Origin: Roseovarius gaetbuli
GTDB taxonomy: Bacteria > Pseudomonadota > Alphaproteobacteria > Rhodobacterales > Rhodobacteraceae
Assembly: GCF_900172365.1 (NCBI RefSeq)
Contig: NZ_FWFJ01000001.1
Location: 124,001 to 188,000, forward strand
Length of the DNA stretch: 64,000 nucleotides
Direction of reading: 5' to 3'
Position 1 is the first letter of the stretch; every line of letters starts with the position of its first letter. Below the pieces are notes generated by a model that was not told the DNA's origin, made no database searches, and worked only from the letters and a program-made list of their open reading frames with translations. A program made the translations under genes and the position numbers. This document shows, piece after piece, positions 9,046 to 18,035 of the stretch.

Positions 9046-11319
9046 GTGGCAACGCAGACACGCAAATTGCGCAGCGGGCGCCTGTCGTGGAACACGATAA
9101 GCCGTTTGCGGCGCCTGCAACAGTTGCAAAACTGGGCCGCTTTGGGGCTTGTGGTTCTGGGGCCGTTTCTGGCGCTTCTGACCTATCTGCTGATGGGGCC
9201 GCTGGATCAGGGGGCCTCGTCCAACGGGCTTCGGCTGGTTCTGCTCAGCGACATGGTTTACGTGCTGATGGTCGCGGGCCTTGTGATGCAGCGCGTGGCG
9301 CGCATGGTGGCGGCGCGCAACAAGCGCTCGGCGGGCTCGCGGCTTCACCTGCGGCTCACGGGCGTGTTCGCGCTGATGGCGCTTGTGCCGACGGTGACGG
9401 TCGCGGTTTTCGCGACGCTGTCGATCAACATGGGGCTTGAGGCGTGGTTTTCCGACCGGGTTGGCCGGGTGGTCGATAGCTCGGTCGCCGCCGCCGAGGC
9501 CTATCAGGAAGAGCACCGCCGCGATTTGGTGACCGACATCCAGGTTCTGGCCTCGGTTCTCAATGCCACCAAGCGGGCGGCCGTGTTCATGAATGACGGC
9601 GATATCCGCCAGGTTCTATCGAGCGGGCAGCGCGAAATTCAGCGCGGCCTGCGCGAGGCCTTTGTGATCGACGGCACCGGCGCGATTCGCGCCCGCGGCG
9701 AGCAATCCTATCTGTTTGATTTCGAACGCCCGACGCGCGAGCAGATCGAGACCGCCTATGACGAGGGCGTGCTGGTGATCCGCGATTGGGACAACAACGA
9801 ATTCCGCGCCCTGATGCCGCTGACGGCGATCCCGGACCGCCTTTTGTATGTCAGCCGCAATGTCGATGGCGCGATCCTGAGCCTGCTGGATGACACCAAG
9901 GAAACCGCCACCTTCTACAAGCAGCGCGAAAGCGAGCGCGGCCGGGTCCTGTTTGAATTTGGACTTTTGTATCTTGGCTTTGCGGTGATCCTTATCCTTG
10001 CCGCGATCTGGCTTGGCATGTGGTTTGCCGAACGCCTGTCGCTGCCGGTGGGGCGGCTGACCAGTGCGGCGCAGCGGGTTGGCGAAGGCGATCTTGACAC
10101 CCAGGTGCGCGAGGAAGAGGGCGACGACGAAATCGCCATGCTCAGCACCTATTTCAACCAGATGACCCGCCAGCTCAAGGGGCAGCGCGACACGCTTTTG
10201 GCAAACACGCAACAGATCGAGCGCCGTCGTCGGCTGTTTGATTCGGTACTCGGCTCGGTCTCGTCGGGGGTGCTTGGGCTTGATGCGAAGGGGCGCGTGA
10301 CCTTTGTGAACCGCGCCGCCGAGCGGCTTTTGGACTGGCAGGAAGATCAGCAATCCGTCGCGCTCAGTGTGGCCGTACCCGAATTCGGCGCTTTGTTTGA
10401 AAAGCTGCGCAAGACCCCGAGCGGTTTCGTGCAGGAAGAAATCAAGGTGACGCGCGGCAACCGGCAGGAAAACCTGCTGGTGCGCATGTCGACGCGGATC
10501 AGTGCCGAGCGGCGGCGCGAGGGCTATGTGGTTGCCTTTGACGATGTGACCGATCTTGTCGCCGCGCAGCGGATGGCGGCCTGGGGCGACGTGGCGCGCC
10601 GGATTGCCCATGAGATCAAGAACCCGCTCACCCCGATCCAGCTGTCGGCCGAGCGCATCAAGCGCAAATTTGCCCGCCAGCTTGAGCCGGATCAGGCCGA
10701 GAGCCTTGAACAGCTCACCGATGTGGTGGTGCGCCAGACCAACGACCTGCGCCGGATCGTCGATGAGTTCTCGAAATTCGCGCGCATGCCCGAGCCCCAG
10801 ACCAAGCAGGAAAGCCTGACCCGGCTGTTGTGTGACGTGGCTTTGCTTCAGGAAAGCGGCCAGCCGGATGTGCGCTTTGATCTCGATTTTGCCGAGGCGC
10901 CGCTCTGGGCCGAGATTGATGCCACGATGATCGCCCAGGCGCTGACGAACCTGATCAAGAACGCCGGTGAAGCGATTGAAAGCTATCAGGAAAAAGGCGC
11001 GCCCGAGGGGCATATCCCGCAAATCCGGGTGCAAAGCGCCCTTGAGGAGCAGATGGCGGTGATCCGGATTTCGGACAATGGCATCGGTCTGCCACAGGAT
11101 CGTTCGCGCCTGTTCGAGCCCTACGTGACAACCCGCGAGAAGGGCACCGGGCTTGGTCTGCCGATCGTGAAAAAGATCATCGAAGAACATGGCGGCACCC
11201 TGATGCTGGAAGATGCCGACCCGTTTGAAGAGGGCGCCCATCCCGGTGCGATGGCGGTGATCCGCCTGCCGCTGGTGGCGGTGCCAGAAGACACAGTAGA
11301 GGCCCAAAAGGCAGTATGA
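9046..11319 (+). CDS. ntrY: Membrane sensor histidine kinase NtrY
   Basis: About 757 residues from the GTG at 9046, which follows a GATGGGGGGC ribosome site. An upstream in-frame GTG at 8962 would add 28 residues that do not look coding. Hydrophobic helices lie near residues 20-100 (ALGLVVLGPFLALLTYLL and the following segments), and another precedes the HAMP domain (ILAAIWLGMWFAERLSLPVG). Then come HAMP, a PAS domain, the phosphoacceptor RIAHEIKNPLTPIQLSAERI, and ATPase boxes NLIKNAGEAI, DNGIGLP and GTGLGLPIVKKII. NtrY pairs with NtrX. In other alphaproteobacteria the pair responds to nitrogen, redox or envelope signals. The hairpin-forming GC-rich leader at 9003-9042 carries two copies of GGGGGGCAT. 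Confidence 0.93.
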   Translation: MATQTRKLRSGRLSWNTISRLRRLQQLQNWAALGLVVLGPFLALLTYLLMGPLDQGASSNGLRLVLLSDMVYVLMVAGLVMQRVARMVAARNKRSAGSRLHLRLTGVFALMALVPTVTVAVFATLSINMGLEAWFSDRVGRVVDSSVAAAEAYQEEHRRDLVTDIQVLASVLNATKRAAVFMNDGDIRQVLSSGQREIQRGLREAFVIDGTGAIRARGEQSYLFDFERPTREQIETAYDEGVLVIRDWDNNEFRALMPLTAIPDRLLYVSRNVDGAILSLLDDTKETATFYKQRESERGRVLFEFGLLYLGFAVILILAAIWLGMWFAERLSLPVGRLTSAAQRVGEGDLDTQVREEEGDDEIAMLSTYFNQMTRQLKGQRDTLLANTQQIERRRRLFDSVLGSVSSGVLGLDAKGRVTFVNRAAERLLDWQEDQQSVALSVAVPEFGALFEKLRKTPSGFVQEEIKVTRGNRQENLLVRMSTRISAERRREGYVVAFDDVTDLVAAQRMAAWGDVARRIAHEIKNPLTPIQLSAERIKRKFARQLEPDQAESLEQLTDVVVRQTNDLRRIVDEFSKFARMPEPQTKQESLTRLLCDVALLQESGQPDVRFDLDFAEAPLWAEIDATMIAQALTNLIKNAGEAIESYQEKGAPEGHIPQIRVQSALEEQMAVIRISDNGIGLPQDRSRLFEPYVTTREKGTGLGLPIVKKIIEEHGGTLMLEDADPFEEGAHPGAMAVIRLPLVAVPEDTVEAQKAV

Positions 11320-11326
11320 GGGACAC

Positions 11327-12739
11327 ATGAGTGATATTCTGATTGTCGATGACGAGCGCGATATTCGCGAGCTGATTTCGGATATTTTGCAGGACGAGGG
11401 CTATACCACCCGTCTTGCGGGCAATTCCGACGACGCGATGGCGGAAATTGCCGGGGAACAGCCGGCGCTGCTGATCCTTGATATCTGGCTCAAGGACAGC
11501 CGGATGGACGGGATTGATATCCTCAAGACGGTCAAGCGCGATTACCCGGATGTGCCGGTGGTGATCATCTCGGGGCATGGCAATATCGAAATCGCGGTCG
11601 CGGCGATCAAGCAGGGCGCCTATGACTTCATCGAAAAGCCCTTCAATATCGACCAGCTGATGGTGGTGATCCGGCGCGGCATGGAAACCAGTCGTTTGCG
11701 GCGTGAAAATCAGGCGCTCAAGCGGCGCGACACCACCCCGGCCGAGATGCTCGGCGACTCGCCGGCCTTTCGCACCCTGATCGGACAGTTGGACAAGGTC
11801 ACCAAATCCAACGGCCGGGTCATGCTGAGCGGGCCGGCAGGGTCGGGCAAGGAGCTGGCGGCGCGCTATATCCACGCCAATTCAAACCGCGCCGATGCGC
11901 CCTTTGTCAGTGTCGGCTGCGCCTCGATCGAGGCCGACCGGATGGAAGAGGTCTTGTTCGGGCGCGAAAGCGAGGAGGGCGGGGTGACGCCGGGCCTTTT
12001 GGAAGAGGCCAATCGCGGGGTGATCTATTTCGACGAGGTCGCCGATATGCCGCCCGGAACCCAGTCGAAGATCCTTCGGGTGCTGGTCGATCAGACATTT
12101 TTAAGGGTTGGCGGGTCGGAAAAGGTGCAGGTCGATCTGCGGGTGATTTCCTCGACCAGCCGCGATCTCGAGGCCGAAATTGCCGCCGACCGGTTTCGGC
12201 GCGAGCTGTTTCACCGACTCAACGTGGTGCCGATCACGGTGCCAAGCCTTGAGGAGCGGCGCGAGGATATTCCGGCGCTGGCGGATCACTTTATCCAGAT
12301 GTTCAACAAGACCCAAGGCTTGCCGCTGCGCAGCGTTAGCAATGAAGCGGCGGCCTTGTTGCAGACCATGCGCTGGCCCGGAAATGTGCGCCAGATGCGT
12401 AACGTGATCGAACGGGTGCTGATCCTTGGCGAGGGCGCCGATCCGATCCAGGTGCGCGAATTGCCGGGTGAAACCGGTGCGTCGGCGGATGAGGGGCGCG
12501 TGGTTCTGTCGGGGGCGATTGCAACGATGGCCCTGCGCGAGGCCCGCGAGGCGTTCGAGCGCGAATATCTGCTGACCCAGATCAACCGCTTCGGCGGCAA
12601 TATCAGCCGCACCGCCGAGTTTGTCGGCATGGAGCGCAGCGCACTGCACCGCAAGCTCAAGTCGCTTGGTGTGGTCACCAGTGGCAAGGGTGGCGTGCGC
12701 AATGGCGATGAGGATGCGCAAGAGCAGGCTGCGGGATAG
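11327..12739 (+). CDS. ntrX: NtrC-family response regulator NtrX lacking GAFTGA
   Basis: 470 residues, eight bp after ntrY and preceded by GAGGGACAC. Receiver domain with DDERD, phospho-Asp in LLILDIWLKDSRMDG, and the Lys of FIEKPFN. AAA+ domain with Walker A GPAGSGKE and Walker B RGVIYFDEVADMP. The loop between them (EEVLFGRESEEGGVTPGLLE) lacks GAFTGA, so sigma-54 contact is not expected. The Fis-type DNA-binding helix at the C-terminus (NISRTAEFVGMERSALHRK) is intact. It is the partner of NtrY. This product is full length. It is followed by a palindromic extragenic repeat. Confidence 0.94.
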   Translation: MSDILIVDDERDIRELISDILQDEGYTTRLAGNSDDAMAEIAGEQPALLILDIWLKDSRMDGIDILKTVKRDYPDVPVVIISGHGNIEIAVAAIKQGAYDFIEKPFNIDQLMVVIRRGMETSRLRRENQALKRRDTTPAEMLGDSPAFRTLIGQLDKVTKSNGRVMLSGPAGSGKELAARYIHANSNRADAPFVSVGCASIEADRMEEVLFGRESEEGGVTPGLLEEANRGVIYFDEVADMPPGTQSKILRVLVDQTFLRVGGSEKVQVDLRVISSTSRDLEAEIAADRFRRELFHRLNVVPITVPSLEERREDIPALADHFIQMFNKTQGLPLRSVSNEAAALLQTMRWPGNVRQMRNVIERVLILGEGADPIQVRELPGETGASADEGRVVLSGAIATMALREAREAFEREYLLTQINRFGGNISRTAEFVGMERSALHRKLKSLGVVTSGKGGVRNGDEDAQEQAAG

Positions 12740-12770
12740 AGCCGTAAACGGCTTCGCCTGCGGCGAGCGC

Positions 12771-12822
12771 GGTGAGGGGCCAGCCCCTCACACTCCCCGG
12801 GATATTTGGGGCAAGAAGAAAC
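12771..12822 (+). repeat. Extragenic repeat, copy 1 (palindrome plus AAGAAGAA tail)
   Basis: A GTGAGGGGC/GCCCCTCAC palindrome (12772-12791) is followed by CCCCGGGATATTTGGGGC and then AAGAAGAAAC. The same layout recurs at 30.7 kb and, inverted, at 63.3 kb; shorter tails occur at 18.0 and 26.5 kb. It lies between the convergent ntrX and lipoprotein genes. Confidence 0.75.
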
Positions 12823-12828
12823 GGCAGG

Positions 12829-13296
12829 TCAGGGTGTGACGATCTGCCAGTTGCCGGATTTGAGCCGGATTGCGCAGCTTTTGGGCGTCAGCGGCGGCAG
12901 GGTTTTGGTGGCGGTAAGCGCGGTTTTGCGGGTGGTTTCGGCGTTGCATTGCGGCAGCGCGACCGGGCGATAGCCGACCATGGCCATGCACTGATCCACG
13001 ACTTTGACGCGCAGGCGCGCGTTGGCGTCATAGGTTTCGGTGCGCGCCGGGCTGATCATTCGGTAATGCGTGCTGCAATATCCGGCGGCGTTGCAATGGG
13101 TGTAGGGCGCGTAGCGCGCCGGAACATAGCGGGTCCGGATGTCGCGTGGCACCTCTTTGAGGGCCGAAACTTGGCATTGGGTCAGGTTGATCTCGGATTG
13201 CACCACATCGGCGCCTTCCTTGTAATAGATCGAGAGCGGCGCGCAGGCGCCGAGCAGGACGAGGGCCAAGAGGGTGAGGCTGCGGATCTTGTACAT
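12829..13296 (-). CDS. Small cysteine-rich lipoprotein of unknown function
   Basis: 155 residues from the ATG at 13296. MYKIRSLTLLALVLLGACAP is a clear lipoprotein signal with lipobox LLGA-C. An upstream in-frame extension to 13362 would bury that signal and is rejected. The mature part has six further cysteines spread evenly, which suggests disulphides in the periplasm, and no recognised domain. It is transcribed against ntrX and trkA and interrupts the run of same-strand genes from dusB to hflX. I do not recognise a function. Confidence 0.8.
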   Translation of the reverse strand: MYKIRSLTLLALVLLGACAPLSIYYKEGADVVQSEINLTQCQVSALKEVPRDIRTRYVPARYAPYTHCNAAGYCSTHYRMISPARTETYDANARLRVKVVDQCMAMVGYRPVALPQCNAETTRKTALTATKTLPPLTPKSCAIRLKSGNWQIVTP

Positions 13297-13393
13297 GCCC
13301 GCCAGTATAGCGCAGTCGCTTGGGAGGACAAAGGAATTGACCCGCCCGGACCCTTCTGTCATGCAACACGCTCAGACAGGATGAGGCAGGGCA

Positions 13394-14773
13394 ATGAAGG
13401 TCATCATCTGCGGGGCCGGTCAGGTGGGCTGGCAGATCGCACGCCATCTTTCGGGCGAACGCAACGACGTCACGGTCGTGGACAACAACCCCGATCTGGT
13501 GCGCCGTGCCACCGATACGCTGGATGTGCAGGGGATCACCGGCTTTGCCTCTTACCCTGATGTGCTTGATCGGGCAGGCGCGCGCGACGCCGACATGATC
13601 ATTGCCGCGACCTATTCCGACGAGGTCAACATGGTGACCTGTCAGGTGGCGCATTCGGTCTTTGGCATCAGCCGCAAGATCGCGCGTCTGCGCAGCCAGT
13701 CCTATCTTGATGCGATTTATTCCGATCTTTACCGGCGCGATCACATGCCGATTGACGTGGTGATCAGCCCCGAGCGAGAGGTCGCGGTGGCGGCCCTGCA
13801 ACGGCTTGCGGCGCCGGCCGCCTTTGACACCGAGATGTTCATGGACGGCAAGGCTCAGCTTATGGGGTTGCGCCTCGAAGAGGATTGCCCGGTTCTCAAC
13901 ACGCCGCTGCGCCAGCTGAGCGATCTGTTTTCGACGCTGCGGGTGGTGGTTCTGGCGGTGCGCCGCGAGGGGCGGCTTTTCGCGCCTGAATCCGGCGATC
14001 AGCTTTTTGAGGGCGACGAGTGTTATCTGTTTGCCCCGATCGAGGATGTGCCGCGCACGCTGGACGTTTTTGGCAAGTCGCAAAAGAAGCAAGAGCGGGT
14101 GGTGATCATCGGCGGCGGCAATATCGGCCTTGCTGTGGCGCAGGCGCTTGAGACGCGCAGCGGCGGGCGTATTCGCGCCAAGGTTATCGAACGCAACCGC
14201 CCCCAGGCCGAACGCGCCGCGGATGCGCTTGAGCGGACCATCGTTCTTAACGGCGACGGGTTGAACGCCGCGCTTCTGGCCGAGGCGGGGATTTCGCGCG
14301 CCGATGCGGTGCTTGCGGTGACGGATGACGACAAGACCAACATGCTTGCCGCCGTGCGTGCCAAGACCGAGGGCTGTCCGTTTGCTATCGCGCTGATCAA
14401 CGATCCGACCATGATCCCGATGCTGGAGCCGCTTGGCATTGACGCCTATATCAACCCGCGCGCCACCACGGTCAGTTCGATCCTGCGCCATATCCGCCAT
14501 GGCCGGGTGCGCGGTGTCTATTCGATCGGCGACGCAGAGGCCGAGGTGATCGAGGCCGAAGTGATGTCGACCTCTTCCATCGCCGGCGCCGCGATCCGCG
14601 ACATAAGCTTTCCCGAGGGCGTGCTGGTCGGCGGCGTCAGAAAAGGCGACAAGATCGTCAAACCCGCAGGCGGTATGCGGATCGAGGCCGGCGATGTGAT
14701 CGTGCTTTTTGCGTTGGCGGCAGATGTGGCGGCGGTCGAGCAGCTGTTGCAGGTCTCGATAGATTTCTTCTAG
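13394..14773 (+). CDS. trkA: Trk potassium uptake regulator TrkA
   Basis: 459 residues, the E. coli TrkA length. Two RCK units are visible. The first begins MKVIICGAGQVGWQIARHLS (NAD-binding GxGxxG) and the second RVVIIGGGNIGLAVAQAL at about residue 235, each followed by a TrkA-C-type domain (ending VIVLFALAADVAAVEQLL). It is the cytosolic NAD/ATP-gated regulator of the TrkH channel, whose gene follows after three bases. The ATG follows GAGGCAGGGCA. Confidence 0.95.
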   Translation: MKVIICGAGQVGWQIARHLSGERNDVTVVDNNPDLVRRATDTLDVQGITGFASYPDVLDRAGARDADMIIAATYSDEVNMVTCQVAHSVFGISRKIARLRSQSYLDAIYSDLYRRDHMPIDVVISPEREVAVAALQRLAAPAAFDTEMFMDGKAQLMGLRLEEDCPVLNTPLRQLSDLFSTLRVVVLAVRREGRLFAPESGDQLFEGDECYLFAPIEDVPRTLDVFGKSQKKQERVVIIGGGNIGLAVAQALETRSGGRIRAKVIERNRPQAERAADALERTIVLNGDGLNAALLAEAGISRADAVLAVTDDDKTNMLAAVRAKTEGCPFAIALINDPTMIPMLEPLGIDAYINPRATTVSSILRHIRHGRVRGVYSIGDAEAEVIEAEVMSTSSIAGAAIRDISFPEGVLVGGVRKGDKIVKPAGGMRIEAGDVIVLFALAADVAAVEQLLQVSIDFF

Positions 14774-14776
14774 CCG

Positions 14777-16297
14777 ATGATCGCCCGGATTCTCACCTTT
14801 CCGCTTATCCTGATCCTGGCCGGCATCGCGTCGATCATGATGCTGCTGCCGACGATTGACGCCTTGATGCGCAACGACACCAGCGTGGCGCGCGCCTTTG
14901 GCTACTCCGCCATTCTCGGCATGGCCTTGGTGATGATCATCGGCCTTGCCATGTCGGGGCGCGAGAGACGCGAGATCAGCGACAGCCAGAACCTTGTGTC
15001 GCTCTTGCTGGCCTATCTGATCCTGCCGCTGTTTCTTGCGGTGCCGTTTTACGAGGGCGTCGGCAACACCACCTTTTTGAATGCCTATTTCGAGATGGTT
15101 TCAAGCTTTACCACCACAGGCGCCACCTTGTTCGGCGCCACGGGGCGGCTGGTGGACAGCCTGCATTTCTGGCGCGCCCTGGTCGGCTGGGGCGGTGGGC
15201 TTTTGATCTGGATCTCGGCCTCGGCGGTTCTGGCGCCGCTGAACCTTGGCGGATTTGAGGTAACGGCACGCGCCGAGCCGGGCCAGGATGACGCCCGCGC
15301 CGGGCGGTTTCAGCGCGCCAGCCCGGCCAAGCGGTTGGCGCAGATCACCGCCGGGCTGGCCCCGGTCTATATCGGGCTGACCGGTGCGCTCTGGGTGATC
15401 CTGATGATGGGGGGCGAGCGGGCCTTCGTGGCGATGGTCCATGCCATGTCGACACTGGCGACAAGCGGGATTTCCTCGATTGGCGGGGTCCACAACGGTG
15501 CCTCTGGATTTGGCGGAGAGTTCGCGATTTTCCTGTTCCTGCTGTTTGCCCTGTCGCGCCTTACCTTTTCGTCTGACACCATCACATCCGCGCGTCCCGG
15601 CGTGCTTTACGACCCTGAGTTCCGGCTGGGGGTGATGCTGGTGCTTGGGGTGCCGCTCTTGCTGGTGGCGCGGCACTGGATTGCCGCCTTCGAGGTGGTC
15701 GAGGCCGATAATTTCGCCGTGGGCCTGCGTGCCTTTTGGGGCGGGATGTTCACCGTGCTGTCGTTCCTGTCGACCACCGGATTCGAAAGCGCCGATTGGC
15801 AGGCGGCGCGCGACTGGTCCGGGCTTGGCACGCCGGGGCTTGTGCTCTTGGGGCTGTCGCTTGTCGGCGGCGGCGTCGCCACCACCGCCGGCGGGGTCAA
15901 GCTTTTGCGGGTCTATGCGCTCTACCTGCATGGCAAGCGCGAGGTTGAACGCCTGGTTCATCCGTCCTCTGTCGGGCGCTCGACGCGGGCCGGGCGGCGG
16001 ATTAGGCGGCATGGCGCCTATATCGCCTGGGTCTTCTTCATGCTGTTCGCGATGTCGCTGACCTTTGTGACGCTTTTGCTTGCGCTCTTTGGCCAGGATT
16101 TCGAATCCTCGCTGATCCTGTCGATTTCGGGGCTCTCCACCACCGGGCCGTTGATCATTCTGGCCAGTGACACGCCAATCCGCCTGTTCGAGCTAAGCGC
16201 CGGTGCCAAGCTCTGTTATGGTGCGGCGATGGTGCTGGGGCGGCTTGAGACGCTGGCGATGATCGCCCTGCTGAACCCGGCGGTCTGGCGCGACTAG
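14777..16297 (+). CDS. trkH: Trk potassium transport membrane subunit TrkH
   Basis: 506 residues, strongly hydrophobic along its length, with the repeated selectivity-filter-like segments of TrkH/KtrB: SSFTTTGATLFG, MSTLATSGISSIGG, SFLSTTGFESAD and ISGLSTTGP. These four M-P-M repeats each supply a filter strand. It forms the potassium channel at the inner membrane and partners with TrkA, encoded directly upstream. The start ATG at 14777 immediately follows the trkA stop. Confidence 0.95.
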   Translation: MIARILTFPLILILAGIASIMMLLPTIDALMRNDTSVARAFGYSAILGMALVMIIGLAMSGRERREISDSQNLVSLLLAYLILPLFLAVPFYEGVGNTTFLNAYFEMVSSFTTTGATLFGATGRLVDSLHFWRALVGWGGGLLIWISASAVLAPLNLGGFEVTARAEPGQDDARAGRFQRASPAKRLAQITAGLAPVYIGLTGALWVILMMGGERAFVAMVHAMSTLATSGISSIGGVHNGASGFGGEFAIFLFLLFALSRLTFSSDTITSARPGVLYDPEFRLGVMLVLGVPLLLVARHWIAAFEVVEADNFAVGLRAFWGGMFTVLSFLSTTGFESADWQAARDWSGLGTPGLVLLGLSLVGGGVATTAGGVKLLRVYALYLHGKREVERLVHPSSVGRSTRAGRRIRRHGAYIAWVFFMLFAMSLTFVTLLLALFGQDFESSLILSISGLSTTGPLIILASDTPIRLFELSAGAKLCYGAAMVLGRLETLAMIALLNPAVWRD

Positions 16298-16435
16298 GGC
16301 AGGGCGCGAGCGTGCCACACCCCGATTGCATTTTTAGGCTGGAAAGTCATGCGCGGGCAAGACATACTCGCGCCATATGCAAGATCCTCAGGCATCGGTT
16401 CGCGATGTGTGCAAGAATAAAGGCTTTGAACATAA

Positions 16436-16675
16436 ATGGCTTCTGATCGACAAAATTTGCAGGACGCGTTCCTCAATCAGGTTCGCAAGACAAAAATCCC
16501 GGTCACGGTTTTCCTGATCAACGGGGTCAAATTGCAGGGGGTCATCACCTGGTTTGACAACTTCTGCATCCTGCTGCGCCGTGATGGGCAATCCCAGCTG
16601 GTTTATAAACATGCCGTGTCGACGATCATGCCGTCGCAACCGGTCAACCTGTATGATGGTGAAGACACCAATTGA
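16436..16675 (+). CDS. hfq: RNA chaperone Hfq
   Basis: 79 residues. Starts [20 protein letters not shown]; the Sm1 motif is [20 protein letters not shown] and the Sm2 motif [14 protein letters not shown]. It forms the hexameric ring that pairs small RNAs with mRNAs. This matters here because candidate small RNAs are seen at 56.2-56.4 kb. Followed directly by hflX, as in most proteobacteria. A half of the NtrC-like dyad (ATTTTTAGGC, about 16330-16339) lies roughly 100 bp before the start. The ribosome site is weak (AAAGG, about 13 bases upstream). Confidence 0.97.
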   Translation: MASDRQNLQDAFLNQVRKTKIPVTVFLINGVKLQGVITWFDNFCILLRRDGQSQLVYKHAVSTIMPSQPVNLYDGEDTN

Positions 16676-17949
16676 CCGATAACGCGCGCCCCGTGACACG
16701 GGCATGGGTCATTCATCCTGAAATTCCCTCTGCCGGGTCAGAGCGCGATCCCGATCTCGCTCTGGAAGAGGCTGTGTCGCTGGCGCATGCCTTACCCGAG
16801 ATCGAGGTGGTCGGCGCGCAGGTCGTGCGATTGCGCAAACCCGATGCCGGGAAATTGTTCGGCAAGGGCAAGCTTGAAGAGCTGCGCCAGGCGATCGAGG
16901 CCTCCGAGACCGAGCTGGTGCTGGTCGATGGCCCGGTCACGCCGGTGCAACAGCGCAATCTCGAAAAGGCCTGGGAGGTCAAGGTGCTCGATCGCACCGG
17001 GTTGATTCTGGAAATCTTCAGCGACCGAGCCGCCACCCGTGAAGGCGTGCTTCAGGTCGAGATGGCCGCGCTGTCCTATCAACGCACCCGCCTCGTGCGC
17101 GCCTGGACCCACCTTGAACGCCAGCGGGGCGGATTGGGCTTTGTCGGCGGCCCCGGCGAAACCCAGATCGAGGCCGACCGCCGCGCCATCGACGAGCAAT
17201 TGGTGCGCCTGCGCGGTCAACTCAAGAAGGTGGTGAAAACCCGCGCCCTGCATCGCGCCGCGCGCGCCAAGGTGCCGTTCCCGATTGTCGCGCTTGTCGG
17301 TTACACCAACGCCGGCAAATCCACCCTGTTCAACCGCCTGACCGGGGCCGAGGTGATGGCCAAGGACATGCTCTTTGCCACGCTTGACCCGACCATGCGG
17401 CGCATCAAGCTGCCCGGCGGCGGCCCCGAGGTGATCCTGTCGGACACGGTCGGCTTTATCAGCGACCTGCCCACCGAACTCGTCGCCTCGTTCCGCGCCA
17501 CATTGGAAGAGGTGCTCGCCGCCGATCTGATCTGCCATGTGCGCGACATCTCGCATCCCGAGACCGAGGCGCAGGCCCAAGATGTCACCACCATCCTCAA
17601 CAGCCTCGGCGTCAAGGACACGACCCCCCAGATCGAAATCTGGAACAAGATCGACCGGCTTGACGACGACGCCCGCGCCGCCACTCTGACCAAGGCCGCC
17701 CGGCTTGATCATGTTCAGGCCCTTTCGGCCATCACCGGACAGGGCATTGATGATCTCGTCGACGCCATCACCGAGGCCTTGGCCGATGTGACCCATGTTA
17801 CCGAGCTTCACCTTGGCTTTGACGCGGGGCGCAAACGCGCGTGGCTATTTGAAAAAGACCTGGTCGAGGCCGAAGCCCAGACCGAAGACGGCTTTGATCT
17901 CACTGTGCGCTGGTCCACCCGCCAAGAGGCGCAATTCAGAGACCTCTGA
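16672..17949 (+). CDS. hflX: GTPase HflX
   Basis: 425 residues if read from the TTG at 16672, which overlaps the hfq stop as TTGA. A GTG at 16693 is an alternative start. N-terminal HflX domain with GKGKLEEL and the glycine-rich [21 protein letters not shown] domain with [17 protein letters not shown] (G1), [10 protein letters not shown] (G3) and NKIDRL (G4). It is a ribosome-associated GTPase that rescues stalled or heat-damaged ribosomes. It closes the trkA-trkH-hfq-hflX run and ends at a good hairpin at 17959-17985. Confidence 0.94.
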   Translation: MTDNARPVTRAWVIHPEIPSAGSERDPDLALEEAVSLAHALPEIEVVGAQVVRLRKPDAGKLFGKGKLEELRQAIEASETELVLVDGPVTPVQQRNLEKAWEVKVLDRTGLILEIFSDRAATREGVLQVEMAALSYQRTRLVRAWTHLERQRGGLGFVGGPGETQIEADRRAIDEQLVRLRGQLKKVVKTRALHRAARAKVPFPIVALVGYTNAGKSTLFNRLTGAEVMAKDMLFATLDPTMRRIKLPGGGPEVILSDTVGFISDLPTELVASFRATLEEVLAADLICHVRDISHPETEAQAQDVTTILNSLGVKDTTPQIEIWNKIDRLDDDARAATLTKAARLDHVQALSAITGQGIDDLVDAITEALADVTHVTELHLGFDAGRKRAWLFEKDLVEAEAQTEDGFDLTVRWSTRQEAQFRDL

Positions 17950-17958
17950 TTAGTCCCC

Positions 17959-18013
17959 GAAGCCCGGCACCTTCAACCGGGCTTCTTCTTGGCAAAAATA
18001 CTCAAAATCCCGC
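17959..18013. terminator. Terminator hairpin fused to extragenic repeat copy 2
   Basis: GAAGCCCGG/CCGGGCTTC (17959-17967 with 17977-17985) is followed by TTCTT, an intrinsic terminator for hflX. The overlapping stretch 17980-18013 is, on the minus strand, the repeat tail (GAGTATTTTTGCCAAGAAGAAG), placed to end mnmA transcription too. Confidence 0.7.
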
Positions 18014-18035
18014 CGTTGCCCCGGAGCGCGCGCGC

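Noticed and set aside
7678..9516. 612-codon minus-strand open frame opposite ntrC/ntrY
   Set aside because: Antisense to genes with clear domains; composition is His/Arg/Gln-rich as expected from the complement of a GC-rich gene; no family motif.
9616..11328. 570-codon minus-strand frame opposite ntrY
   Set aside because: Same reason; ntrY on the plus strand has all kinase motifs.
13028..14500. 490-codon minus-strand frame opposite trkA
   Set aside because: Shadow of trkA; low-complexity His/Arg composition, no motif.
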